Below, piece after piece: positions 25,428 to 33,241 of a stretch of DNA of 56,892 nt (positions within the stretch are counted from its first letter, which is position 1; every line of letters begins with the position of its first letter). The translations under genes and the position numbers were made by a program. The stretch is from a bacterium (GTDB taxonomy: Bacteria > Bacillota > Clostridia > Oscillospirales > Oscillospiraceae). Location: contig JAHYYS010000004.1 in assembly GCA_019424865.1 (NCBI GenBank), positions 1 to 56,892 on the forward strand, read 5' to 3'. The notes under the pieces are model-generated. The model had not been told where the DNA came from, ran no database searches, and saw only the letters and a program-made list of their open reading frames with translations.

Positions 25428-26372
25428 ATGGAGGAAGTCAAATGGCTGGAGGTCACTGTCAACACTGTCCCGGATAAGCTGGACGAGGTCACCGCCCGGC
25501 TGGCTGCCGCCGGCATGGACGCCCTGGTCATTGAGGACGAGGGGGATTTTCTGAACTTTCTGGAGCAGAACCGCCAGTACTGGGACTATGTGGACCAGGA
25601 GCTGCTGGACCGGATGAAGGGTGTCACCCGGGTCAAGTTCTATGTCACCGACGACGCCGACGGCCGCGCCCAGCTGGATCGCTATACCCGGGGGCTGGGC
25701 TGGGAATACACCGTCACCCCCCTCACTGACAGCGACTGGGCCTACAGCTGGCAGAAGTACTACAAGCCCCTGCCGGTGGGACAGCGGCTGTATGTGGTGC
25801 CCCAGTGGGAGCGGGAGGAGCCCGTCCCGGCGGGGCGCGTGCCCCTCTACCTCAACCCGGGGCTCACCTTCGGCACCGGCTCCCACGCCTCCACCCAGCT
25901 CTGCCTGGAGGGGGTGGAGGAGCACACCGCGCCCGGCCTGCCGGTGCTGGATTTGGGCTGCGGCAGCGGCATTTTGTCCATTGCCGCCCTGGTGCTGGGG
26001 GCCAGTCAGGCCGCGGCGGTGGATATTGACCCCAAGGCCGTGGATGTGGCCTATGAAAATGCCGCCCTCAACGGCATTGGGAAGGACCGGTATCTGGTGC
26101 GGGCCGGGGATGTGATTTCCGACGCCGCCCTGGTCCGGGAGCTGGCCCAGACCCGCTATCATCTGGTGCTGGCCAACATTGTGGCCGACGTAATCATCCC
26201 CCTGTCCGCCCGTGTCCCGGAGCTTCTGGACCGGGACGGCCTGTTCTTGTGCTCCGGCATCATCGACACCCGCGCACAGGAGGTGGCGGATGCCCTGGCC
26301 CGGAACGGCCTGCGGGTCACCCGCCGACGGGAGAAGAACGGCTGGGTTGCGCTGGAGGCCGTCCTGTCGTAA
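25428..26372 (+). CDS. prmA: ribosomal protein L11 methyltransferase PrmA
   Basis: PrmA trimethylates ribosomal protein L11 using SAM. The start at 25428 (MEEVKWLEVTVNTVPDKLDEV) is set by AAGGAGG nine bases upstream. The 314-residue protein has the N-terminal L11-recognition domain, then the family hallmark LNPGLTFGTGSHASTQLCLE and motif I VLDLGCGSGILSIAALVLGA near residue 180. The NIVADVIIPL segment near residue 250 carries the NPPY-like site used by this family. It is last in the DUF1836-degV-prmA unit and followed by a strong terminator. Confidence 0.95.
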   Translation: MEEVKWLEVTVNTVPDKLDEVTARLAAAGMDALVIEDEGDFLNFLEQNRQYWDYVDQELLDRMKGVTRVKFYVTDDADGRAQLDRYTRGLGWEYTVTPLTDSDWAYSWQKYYKPLPVGQRLYVVPQWEREEPVPAGRVPLYLNPGLTFGTGSHASTQLCLEGVEEHTAPGLPVLDLGCGSGILSIAALVLGASQAAAVDIDPKAVDVAYENAALNGIGKDRYLVRAGDVISDAALVRELAQTRYHLVLANIVADVIIPLSARVPELLDRDGLFLCSGIIDTRAQEVADALARNGLRVTRRREKNGWVALEAVLS

Positions 26373-26439
26373 CCCGGGCCCGTCCGGGCGCCGGAGATGC
26401 TCCGTCTCCGCGCGATTCCGCAAGGAATAGCGTAAAAAT

Positions 26440-26484
26440 CAGCCGCTGCCGCTCAGCTTTTCCCAAGCTGAGCGGCAGCGGCTG
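26440..26484 (+). terminator. terminator after prmA
   Basis: A perfect 20-bp stem (26440-26459 with 26465-26484) followed by TTTCTC, 68 bases after the prmA stop and 83 before the convergent EamA stop. Confidence 0.82.
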
Positions 26485-26566
26485 TTTCTCTCCGGTATTT
26501 TCCTGTCAGGGCCTGCGGGGTTGTCCCCTGTCCGCCCTTTGTGATACAATACAGAAGTTCCCTCCG

Positions 26567-27439
26567 TCAGGCGGCATGGGACTGAACCGTTTCCGGCGGC
26601 TTGGGGCTGTTGAGCAGCGTGTCCAATACCATACCCGCCAGAATAATCACAAACCCGGTCAGAACATGAGGACTGGGATATTCCTTCAGGAAAACAGCCA
26701 CCCAGACCGGGCCGAGAATCATCTCCCACAGGGCAATGATAGACGCCTTTTGGGCGGGCACCTTCTGCACGCCCATGTTATACAGGGCGTAGCCGCCTCC
26801 CACCTGGACCACGCCCAGGATGAGCATAATCCCCCACTCCTGAAGGGACATGGCGGGAATACCGGCCAGGGTGCCGGGGAAGAGCAGGAAGACCAGAATG
26901 CCGGTAAACAGATTGGCCACTGCGGTCAGGCCCACGGGGTTGGTTCCGGCGGCCTTTTGGGAGCTGACGGTCGTCAGCGCGAAGAAGATACCCTCGCTCA
27001 GGGCCACAAGGTTGCCCAGTTGATTGGCGCCGCTCCCCCCGGAGCACATAAAGCACACCACGCCCGCCACAATCACGCACACCGGCACAAACGCCCTGCG
27101 GTCAAACCGCTTTGTCCGCAGCAGCCTGACCAGGAACAGCCAGACAACCGCCGTGTACTGCATCCCGATGGCGATGGGGGCCGCCGTCTGAGACAAAGAA
27201 AAAATCAGACTGATGCAAAGCCCGGCATAGGAACACACATATACCGCCATCCAGCCCCCCCAATTCAGCTGCCTGGGCCGGATCATGGGAGACAGGGCCG
27301 CAGCGGCGATGACAGAGCGCAGGCCGCAGATTAAAAAGGCATTCAGCGTCAGATATTTCACCAGCGGAGAATTCAGGCTCCAGAACACCGCGCCCAAAAA
27401 GACCAGCACGCTGCCTGACAGTTTGATTTGTTTGAACAC
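26567..27439 (-). CDS. EamA/DMT-family transporter
   Basis: The 290-residue protein has the drug/metabolite transporter layout of ten membrane helices in two EamA repeats, about residues 8-140 and 150-285. The second repeat starts GNLVALSEGIFFALTTVSSQKA and ends with PSPHVLTGFVIILAGMVLD. Such proteins export amino acids or small metabolites. It is divergent from a TetR gene, with palindromic operators in the 129-bp gap, so the regulator probably controls it. The substrate is unknown; co-regulation with a dipeptidase operon would fit amino acid or peptide export. Confidence 0.87.
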   Translation of the reverse strand: MFKQIKLSGSVLVFLGAVFWSLNSPLVKYLTLNAFLICGLRSVIAAAALSPMIRPRQLNWGGWMAVYVCSYAGLCISLIFSLSQTAAPIAIGMQYTAVVWLFLVRLLRTKRFDRRAFVPVCVIVAGVVCFMCSGGSGANQLGNLVALSEGIFFALTTVSSQKAAGTNPVGLTAVANLFTGILVFLLFPGTLAGIPAMSLQEWGIMLILGVVQVGGGYALYNMGVQKVPAQKASIIALWEMILGPVWVAVFLKEYPSPHVLTGFVIILAGMVLDTLLNSPKPPETVQSHAA

Positions 27440-27467
27440 AGCGACTCCCCCTTGTTAATTGATAAAT

Positions 27468-27496
27468 AAATCTTGATTATTTTATAATCATGATTA
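27468..27496. promoter_or_regulatory. two TetR-type operator sites between eamA and tetR
   Basis: TAATCATGATTA (27485-27496) is a perfect palindrome, part of a 14-bp one, and AAATCTTGATTA (27468-27479) is a two-mismatch copy 17 bases away, on the same face region of an A/T-rich divergent promoter area. A third copy, TAATCACGATTA, overlaps the pepD promoter at 28394-28405. Confidence 0.68.
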
Positions 27497-27568
27497 TTAT
27501 AATAAATACCCCCACCTTTTGTCAACGTATATTTTTAAGAAACTGGACTGAAACAAGGAGATGATCAT

Positions 27569-28249
27569 ATGGAACAGACGGACAAGGTTCTGGAAAATAC
27601 CCTGACGGTCAAGCGCAAACGCATCATGACCTATTTTATCGAGGCCACAGAGAAGCTGATCCGCTCCGAGGGGCTGGACGGCCTTTCCATCCGGAAGATC
27701 GCCGGCGAGGCGGGGTATAACAGCGCCACCATCTATAACTACTTCAACGACCTGGAGGAGCTGACCCTCTTCGGCTCTGTCTGCTATCTGCGGGAATACG
27801 TGGCAAAGCTGGAAAAGGAGCTTCGGCCGGACATGCGGGCCATCGATCAATACCGCACCATTTACCGCTGCTTCAACCACTATGCCTTCCGCTTTCCGGA
27901 CATCTATCACAACATGTTCTTTGGAAAATACAGCTATAAGCTCGGGGCGGTGCTCCACCTTTACTACCACGAGCTGTTCCCGGGAGAGCTGGATAACTTC
28001 AGCGAGCGGATGAAGAGCATGCTGGTCAGCGGCAGCATGTGGGAGCGGGATCACATTACCATTGACAAAATGGTTCAGGAGGGGGATATGGACGCGGACA
28101 AGGCCGATACAACTCTGTCTCTGGTCATTGCAGTTCATCAAAATTTTATTTACGAGGCCTCCCTGGGCGGCGAGCACTTTGACCCGGAGGCCCACGAGCA
28201 AAAATTCAACCAGCTTTTTGAATACCTGCTGGACGCTGCCCGGTCATAG
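27569..28249 (+). CDS. TetR-family transcriptional regulator
   Basis: The 226-residue protein has an N-terminal TetR helix-turn-helix at about residues 18-65 (LIRSEGLDGLSIRKIAGEAG then YNSATIYNYFNDLEELTLF) and a helical ligand-binding C domain. It has a good AAGGAG site and is divergent from the EamA gene, with a palindrome between. The next operon downstream (pepD-yfcC) carries the same operator motif over its -10 box, so this protein is a good candidate to control both units. The ligand is unknown. Confidence 0.88.
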   Translation: MEQTDKVLENTLTVKRKRIMTYFIEATEKLIRSEGLDGLSIRKIAGEAGYNSATIYNYFNDLEELTLFGSVCYLREYVAKLEKELRPDMRAIDQYRTIYRCFNHYAFRFPDIYHNMFFGKYSYKLGAVLHLYYHELFPGELDNFSERMKSMLVSGSMWERDHITIDKMVQEGDMDADKADTTLSLVIAVHQNFIYEASLGGEHFDPEAHEQKFNQLFEYLLDAARS

Positions 28250-28368
28250 CGCGGCACACCTCGTCTCCGGTGGAATGGAGCACACAGGGAGAGCATTTCA
28301 GCCGGCTCTCCCGTTTTTCTTTTTTGTCTGATTTGCTTAACAAAATAAGCGAATTTTTCAAAAAACTA

Positions 28369-28433
28369 TTGACAAATTAAATAGGATAAAATATAATCAC
28401 GATTAGATTTTAACCTTGATAATTTCTTATCAA
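28369..28433 (+). promoter_or_regulatory. pepD promoter with overlapping TetR-like operator and a second inverted repeat
   Basis: TTGACA (28369-28374), a 17-base spacer and TATAAT (28392-28397) form a perfect promoter. TAATCACGATTA (28394-28405) overlaps the -10 and matches the upstream TetR palindrome in 11 of 12 bases. A separate perfect inverted repeat, TTGATAA-TTTC-TTATCAA (28416-28433), lies just after the predicted start and may bind another factor or form a short 5' hairpin. Confidence 0.75.
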
Positions 28434-28464
28434 AAAGAACACCACACAGAAGGAGGTCAGCACA

Positions 28465-29916
28465 ATGACTGCCGAACAGGAAACGCTCCTGCAAGAACCG
28501 GTATTCCGCTATTTCCATCAGCTGTGCCAGATTCCGCGCCCCAGCCTGCGTGAGGGTCAGATCAGCGACTATCTGCTTCATTGGGCTCAGGACAACGGGC
28601 TGGACGTGAAGCAGGATGCGGCCAAGAATATTTTCATCCGCAAGCCGGCGTCCCCCGGGTATGAAGCTGCCCCCTGCGTCATGCTTCAGGCCCACATGGA
28701 CATGGTGTGTGAAAAGGCGCCCCATGTAGAGCACGACTTTGACCGCGACCCCATCCAGTGGCAGATCGAGGGGGATCGGATCACCACCGGCGGACGGACC
28801 ACGCTGGGCGCAGACGACGGAATCGGTGTGGCCTTTGCCATGGCCGCTCTGACCGACCCAAAGCTGGCCCACCCCCAGCTGGAGGTACTGTTCACCACCG
28901 CCGAGGAGGAGGACTTCTCCGGCTCGTGCGGCTTTGATGTCAGCCAGGTCCGGGCCTCTTATCTCATCAATCTGGACCACGCGGATGAAAAGCAGATCCT
29001 CTGCGGCAGCTGCGGCGGCCAGGCCGTGGAGCTCACCGTGCCGGTATCCTCCGCCCCAGTGCCCGCGGGCTGGGTGGCCCGGACGCTGACGATCTCCGGC
29101 CTTCACGGCGGGCACTCCGGCGAGGACATCCACCGCGGACACGGCAACGCCACCACCCTTCTGATGCGGACCCTTCTGGCTCTGGAGGAACAGGGGATCC
29201 CCTTCCGGCTGGGCCCCGTGGCCGGCGGCAGCTTCCGGCTGGCCATTCCCCGGGACGCCCATGCGGTGGTTTGCTTCCCCGCAGATCAGGAAAAGGCTGT
29301 GGAGCAGGCGGTGCAGGAGCAGGAGGCTGTCATGCGCCGGGAGTTCCCCATCACCGGCGCCCAGCTCCGTCTGACCCTCGCCCAGGCCCCGGCCCCCGGC
29401 TGGTGTGCAGAGGCCGGCCCTGTCATTACCGCGGCTCTGCTGGCTCCGGACGGCATCTATCAGATGAACGAGGCGCTGCTGGGCCTGGTGGATTCTTCCG
29501 ACAACATGGGGGAATTTTATCTGGAGGAGGGGCAGCTGCGGCTGGTATTTGAAATCCGCTCCGCCCAGGCCAGTGTGGGCAACTACCTCTATCAGCGCAT
29601 CTGCCGCCTGGCCAAGGTTCTGGGCGGCCAGTGCGTAACGGACAAGGCCTATCCCTCCTGGGAGTTCCGGGCCGAGTCCTCCTTCCGGGACATTGCGGAC
29701 CAGGCCTATCGGGAGCTGTTCGGGCAGGAGCCGGAGCATCTGACGGTTCACGCCGGGCTGGAGGTTGGCTTCCTTACCGAAGGCAAGCCCGATATCGATG
29801 CCATTGCCATCGGCCCCAACTGCTGGAATTTTCATTCCCCCAGCGAGATGCTCCAAATCTCGTCTGCGCGGAAGGTATATCAATTGATGTGTCATATTTT
29901 GTCGGCAATTCATTAA
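28465..29916 (+). CDS. pepD: aminoacyl-histidine dipeptidase PepD (M20 family)
   Basis: PepD-type M20/M28-like metallopeptidases hydrolyse dipeptides such as carnosine-like Xaa-His. The 483-residue length is normal. The metal ligands are visible: QAHMDMV (His near residue 78), TTLGADDGIGVA (Asp near 118), the catalytic Glu pair in TTAEEEDFSG, and a distal His in NFHSPSE near the C terminus. A dimerisation domain sits in the middle (HGGHSGEDI). It is the first gene of a two-gene unit with a YfcC-type permease, consistent with peptide or amino acid scavenging. Cytoplasmic; no signal peptide. Confidence 0.92.
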   Translation: MTAEQETLLQEPVFRYFHQLCQIPRPSLREGQISDYLLHWAQDNGLDVKQDAAKNIFIRKPASPGYEAAPCVMLQAHMDMVCEKAPHVEHDFDRDPIQWQIEGDRITTGGRTTLGADDGIGVAFAMAALTDPKLAHPQLEVLFTTAEEEDFSGSCGFDVSQVRASYLINLDHADEKQILCGSCGGQAVELTVPVSSAPVPAGWVARTLTISGLHGGHSGEDIHRGHGNATTLLMRTLLALEEQGIPFRLGPVAGGSFRLAIPRDAHAVVCFPADQEKAVEQAVQEQEAVMRREFPITGAQLRLTLAQAPAPGWCAEAGPVITAALLAPDGIYQMNEALLGLVDSSDNMGEFYLEEGQLRLVFEIRSAQASVGNYLYQRICRLAKVLGGQCVTDKAYPSWEFRAESSFRDIADQAYRELFGQEPEHLTVHAGLEVGFLTEGKPDIDAIAIGPNCWNFHSPSEMLQISSARKVYQLMCHILSAIH

Positions 29917-30005
29917 GGCCGCAGCCCAGGCAGAGTGCAGCGCAGAAAGGTCTGAAGTGAACGGCAATATATAAAGGGGAGAATTGAAAAAAAGGAGTAA
30001 TCGAC

Positions 30006-31421
30006 ATGTCAAACGAAAAAAAGAAGAAGAAATCATTGGAAGGCATCAACCCGATGCTCTTCCTGGTTGTGGTCATGATCATCGTCGTGATTGCATCCTA
30101 TCTCGTACCCGCCGGCTCCTTTGAGCGCGTTTATGATGCGGCAGTTGATCGGGACATCGTGGTACCGGGCAGCTTCCAGTACACAGAACAAAATCCCATT
30201 GGCTTTTTTGATCTGATGATGTCTCTGACCCTGGGCATTCAAAACGCCTCCTACATCATCGCCTTCCTTCTGATCATCGGCGGCATGTTCGCCATCATGG
30301 ACGGCACCGGGGCAATCAACGCTGGACTGGCCAACGTGGTGCGGGCCACCCGGGGAAAAGAGCTGATCATGATCCCCGTGCTGATGACCGTGTTCGGCCT
30401 GATGTCCTGCTTCTGCGCCAATTTTGAGGAATTTCTGGCCTTTGTGCCCCTTATTCTCGCGGTCAGCCTGTCCATGGGCTTTGACTCCATGACGGCCATG
30501 GGCATTGTGTTCGGATCGGTCGCCGCAGGCTACGGCGGCGCCGCCACCAACGCCTTTACCGTGGGCGTGGCCCAGAGCATTGCCGGTCTGCCCATGTTCT
30601 CCGGCATGACGCTGCGCCTGGTCCTGTTTGTGGCCCTGCTGCTGGTCAGCATGGCCTATGTCATGTGGCACGCCAACCGCGTAAAGAAGCACCCCGAGAA
30701 GAGTCCCTGCCGCACCGCGGACCTGGAAAACGCCAAAAAGTATGTTCTGGACGTGGAAAATATCGCACCTTTGACCGGCCGGCAGAAGCTGGTTCTGGTG
30801 GTTCTGCTGCTGGCGATCCTCTGGACCATCTATGGGGTTCTGGTCCACGGCTACTATATTGACGAGCTGGCCGCGGTCTTCCTGACTGCCGGCGTGGTGG
30901 CCGGTCTGCTGGGCGGCTCCCGCCCCAGCCGGATCTGCGACGATTTCCTGAAGGGTGCCGCCAATATGCTGGCCCCCTGCATGATGATCGGCATGGCCAA
31001 CGCCGTCGTCCTCATGATGACCGACGCCGGGATCATCGATACCATCATCTATGCCCTGTCCAACCTGCTGCTGGGTCTGCCCTCCACGCTGCTGGCCATC
31101 GGCATGTTCCTGGTTCAGACCCTGTTCAACCTGGTGGTTCCCTCCGGTTCCGGGCAGGCCGCCATCACCATGCCGCTGATGGCGCCTCTGGCCGACATGG
31201 TGGGCGTCACCCGTCAGACCGCTGTGCTGGCTTACCAGCTGGGATCCACCTTTACCGACCTCATCGGCCCCACCTCCGGCGAGATTCTGGTTGCCGGCGC
31301 CATGTGCGGCATCGCCTACCCCAAGTGGTTTAAGTGGCTTCTGCCCCTGTTCTGCCTGTGGTGCCTGGTCGCCTTCGGTTTCCTGACCTACGCCACCGTG
31401 ACAGGCTACGGCCCCTTCTAA
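30006..31421 (+). CDS. YfcC/DcuC-type permease
   Basis: The 471-residue integral membrane protein has a Lys-rich cytoplasmic start (MSNEKKKKKS), about eleven to twelve membrane helices, and the YfcC family marks SYLVPAGSFER near residue 30, NFEEFLAFVPL, YGGAATNAFTVGVAQSIAGLP and the C-terminal LVVPSGSGQAAITMPLMAPLAD. The family is annotated as C4-dicarboxylate or basic amino acid carriers, with few members tested. Coupling with PepD, 89 bases apart, suggests uptake or exchange of a peptide or amino acid. It ends just before the second structured repeat. Confidence 0.88.
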   Translation: MSNEKKKKKSLEGINPMLFLVVVMIIVVIASYLVPAGSFERVYDAAVDRDIVVPGSFQYTEQNPIGFFDLMMSLTLGIQNASYIIAFLLIIGGMFAIMDGTGAINAGLANVVRATRGKELIMIPVLMTVFGLMSCFCANFEEFLAFVPLILAVSLSMGFDSMTAMGIVFGSVAAGYGGAATNAFTVGVAQSIAGLPMFSGMTLRLVLFVALLLVSMAYVMWHANRVKKHPEKSPCRTADLENAKKYVLDVENIAPLTGRQKLVLVVLLLAILWTIYGVLVHGYYIDELAAVFLTAGVVAGLLGGSRPSRICDDFLKGAANMLAPCMMIGMANAVVLMMTDAGIIDTIIYALSNLLLGLPSTLLAIGMFLVQTLFNLVVPSGSGQAAITMPLMAPLADMVGVTRQTAVLAYQLGSTFTDLIGPTSGEILVAGAMCGIAYPKWFKWLLPLFCLWCLVAFGFLTYATVTGYGPF

Positions 31422-31460
31422 GTTCTGATACTCGCTGCACCTCTGTTTTATATTTCCAGA

Positions 31461-31858
31461 CAAGCTGAGGCGCCCCCGGTCATAAACCGGGGGCGCCTCA
31501 GCTTGTCGAAAAAGCCCTCCCGCAGGAATCAAATTGAATCCGGTCATTTCCGGCGGCGTGTACGTCGGAAATGACACCTCTCACGAAAGACAGTCCGACT
31601 TTTTCCTGGGCCCCCACAAAAACCACGGTTTCCCTGGGGGCGCAAGGGAAACTGTGGTTTTCGTGGGAGAGGAGGAGCAGCGGAGGGAACGAGTATCCGG
31701 GTTTACACGGATACAAGCGATCCGCAGCTTGTGACGACGACATCGAGGACTGTCTTTCGTGCAGCCTTTCTCGAAAAAGCGGCTTGTCAATTGATTGAAA
31801 TTGACAAGCCGCTTTTTCGACAGTCTCAGGAGCCCCCGGTCATAAACCGGGGGCTCCT
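31461..31858. repeat. structured repeat element, copy 2, with cargo insert and duplicated hairpins
   Basis: The core (31500-31828) has the same ends as copy 1, AGCTTGTCGAAAAAGC and GCTTTTTCGACAGTCTCA, and the same inner hairpins. It differs by a roughly 130-base insert inside the loop of the CACGAAAGACAGTCC hairpin, at about 31607-31740; that insert has its own hairpin built on AAAACCAC/GTGGTTTT. The bracketing palindromes here are GGCGCCCCCGGT-CATAA- and GGAGCCCCCGGT-CATAA- type stems at 31461-31505 and 31828-31858, unrelated to those of copy 1. No convincing gene lies in 31422-31894. Confidence 0.8.
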
Positions 31859-31894
31859 TGCTTATACTTTGCGGCAACGGGTCATGACTGTCTT

Positions 31895-33174
31895 TTAAAT
31901 GGGGTACAGGGTCATGGCGATAAGGGTTCCGACAACACCCCGCACCACGCCGGGAATAATGCCTGCCTTCAGCACTGTCTTCGAGCTGTATCCGCCGGCG
32001 TTCATGGCCATGGGCACCACAGCGGTGGCCATGGGCGTAATCAGGGAGGACATGGTAGCCAGCGCGCAGAGAATGATGGGGCCGCGCGGGTCACAGCCAA
32101 TGGAGCTGCAGGTAATCACAGCGATGGGTACCAGAACCGTGCTGACCGCGCGGTTATACAGCACGGAAGTCATCAGGAAGCCCACCACATAGAACACAAA
32201 CCCAATGATATAGCCGTTGGTCACGCCGCTGAGCAGGCTGGCAATCCCCTGCCCCAGCAGGTCGGCAGCACCCGTCTCCGCCAGCGCCGAGCCCAGAACG
32301 GAAACGCCCACGTACAGCAGCACCGTGCTCATGTTCAGGTTATCAATGGCCTCCCGCTCGGTCAGCACGCCGGAGGCCACCAGGACGACGGCTCCGGCCA
32401 GCGTGACCTGCCAGGAGGTAATGCCCATCATCAGGCCGATGATCACCGCCACAAACACGCCGTAGCCCAAAAACTCCCGCACCGGGCTGAGGGGGCCTGC
32501 TCCTTCATGGTCCGGCCGCCGATTTCGGTAATCGCCCGTTCCGGCTCCGCGGGCAGAAAGCGCGGCACAATGAAAATCGCCATCAGCACGGTGAGAATCC
32601 CCACCGGCAGGAAGACCAGGGTCTCGTTCCACATATTCAGCTGGGTCTGCGTCCAGCCGTAAGCCTCCATATAGCCGTTTTGCGTCACATACCAGGCGGC
32701 ATAGGGCCCGATGGGCTCAATGATAAAGCTGGTGGAGACGGAAGCAATGGCGATGGGGAACATCATTTTGGACGGGCTGATGTTCATCCGGTCGCACATG
32801 TTCTGGGCCAGGGGATGGACCAGTGCAAACAGGGCCACAATGCTGGGAACAAACTGTCCAAGGATGCAGGTGATGATCACATAGGAGGCCAATATCTTGG
32901 TGAAGGAGCCGTCTGTTACGTTGTACAGCAGCTTGGTAATTTTATTGATCATCTGTGTGCGGCCCAGGCCCGCCGCCACAACAAACATCGAAGCCATCGT
33001 GATAACCGTATTGCTGCCAAAAGTTCCGATCGCCGTGCCGGCATCCACACACCCAAACAAAACCAGCACTACCATCGTCCCTAAGGCGGTAAAGGACATG
33101 GGAATCTTATTCGTAAAGAATAAGACGATCATTACGACAAAGACTATGAAGCAGATTATCATCTCTTGTGTCAT
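31895..33174 (-). pseudogene. SLC13/DASS-type anion permease, frameshifted
   Basis: Two overlapping frames together make one transporter of about 426 residues. The first part (from ATG 33174, MTQEMIICFIVFVVMIVLFF) covers the N-terminal half, with SNTVITMASMFVVAAGLG. The second half continues in the -1 frame from PLSPVREFLGYGVFVAVIIG to the stop at 31895, with NRAVSTVLVPIAV near the C-terminal signature. The switch lies at the five-G run 32491-32495 (five C in the mRNA); one more C would restore the frame. It may be a real mutation, a sequencing error or phase variation. It precedes the stop of nothing else and follows the M20 gene by 67 bases, so a lost or switchable importer for that enzyme's substrate is likely. 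Confidence 0.8.
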
Positions 33175-33241
33175 TTCTCTTCCTCCTCAACTTGTTTCTT
33201 TTTTCCCTGCCTCCATGACCCGTCCGGCAACAGGGACAACA

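Noticed and set aside
30033..31577. A 514-codon His-rich minus-strand frame that could suggest a metal-binding protein
   Set aside because: The His richness is the complement of hydrophobic codons in the YfcC gene.
32485..32500. Programmed -1 frameshifting in the SLC13 gene
   Set aside because: The site CAG GCC CCC T lacks a good slippery heptamer and no pseudoknot was seen; a one-base deletion explains it.
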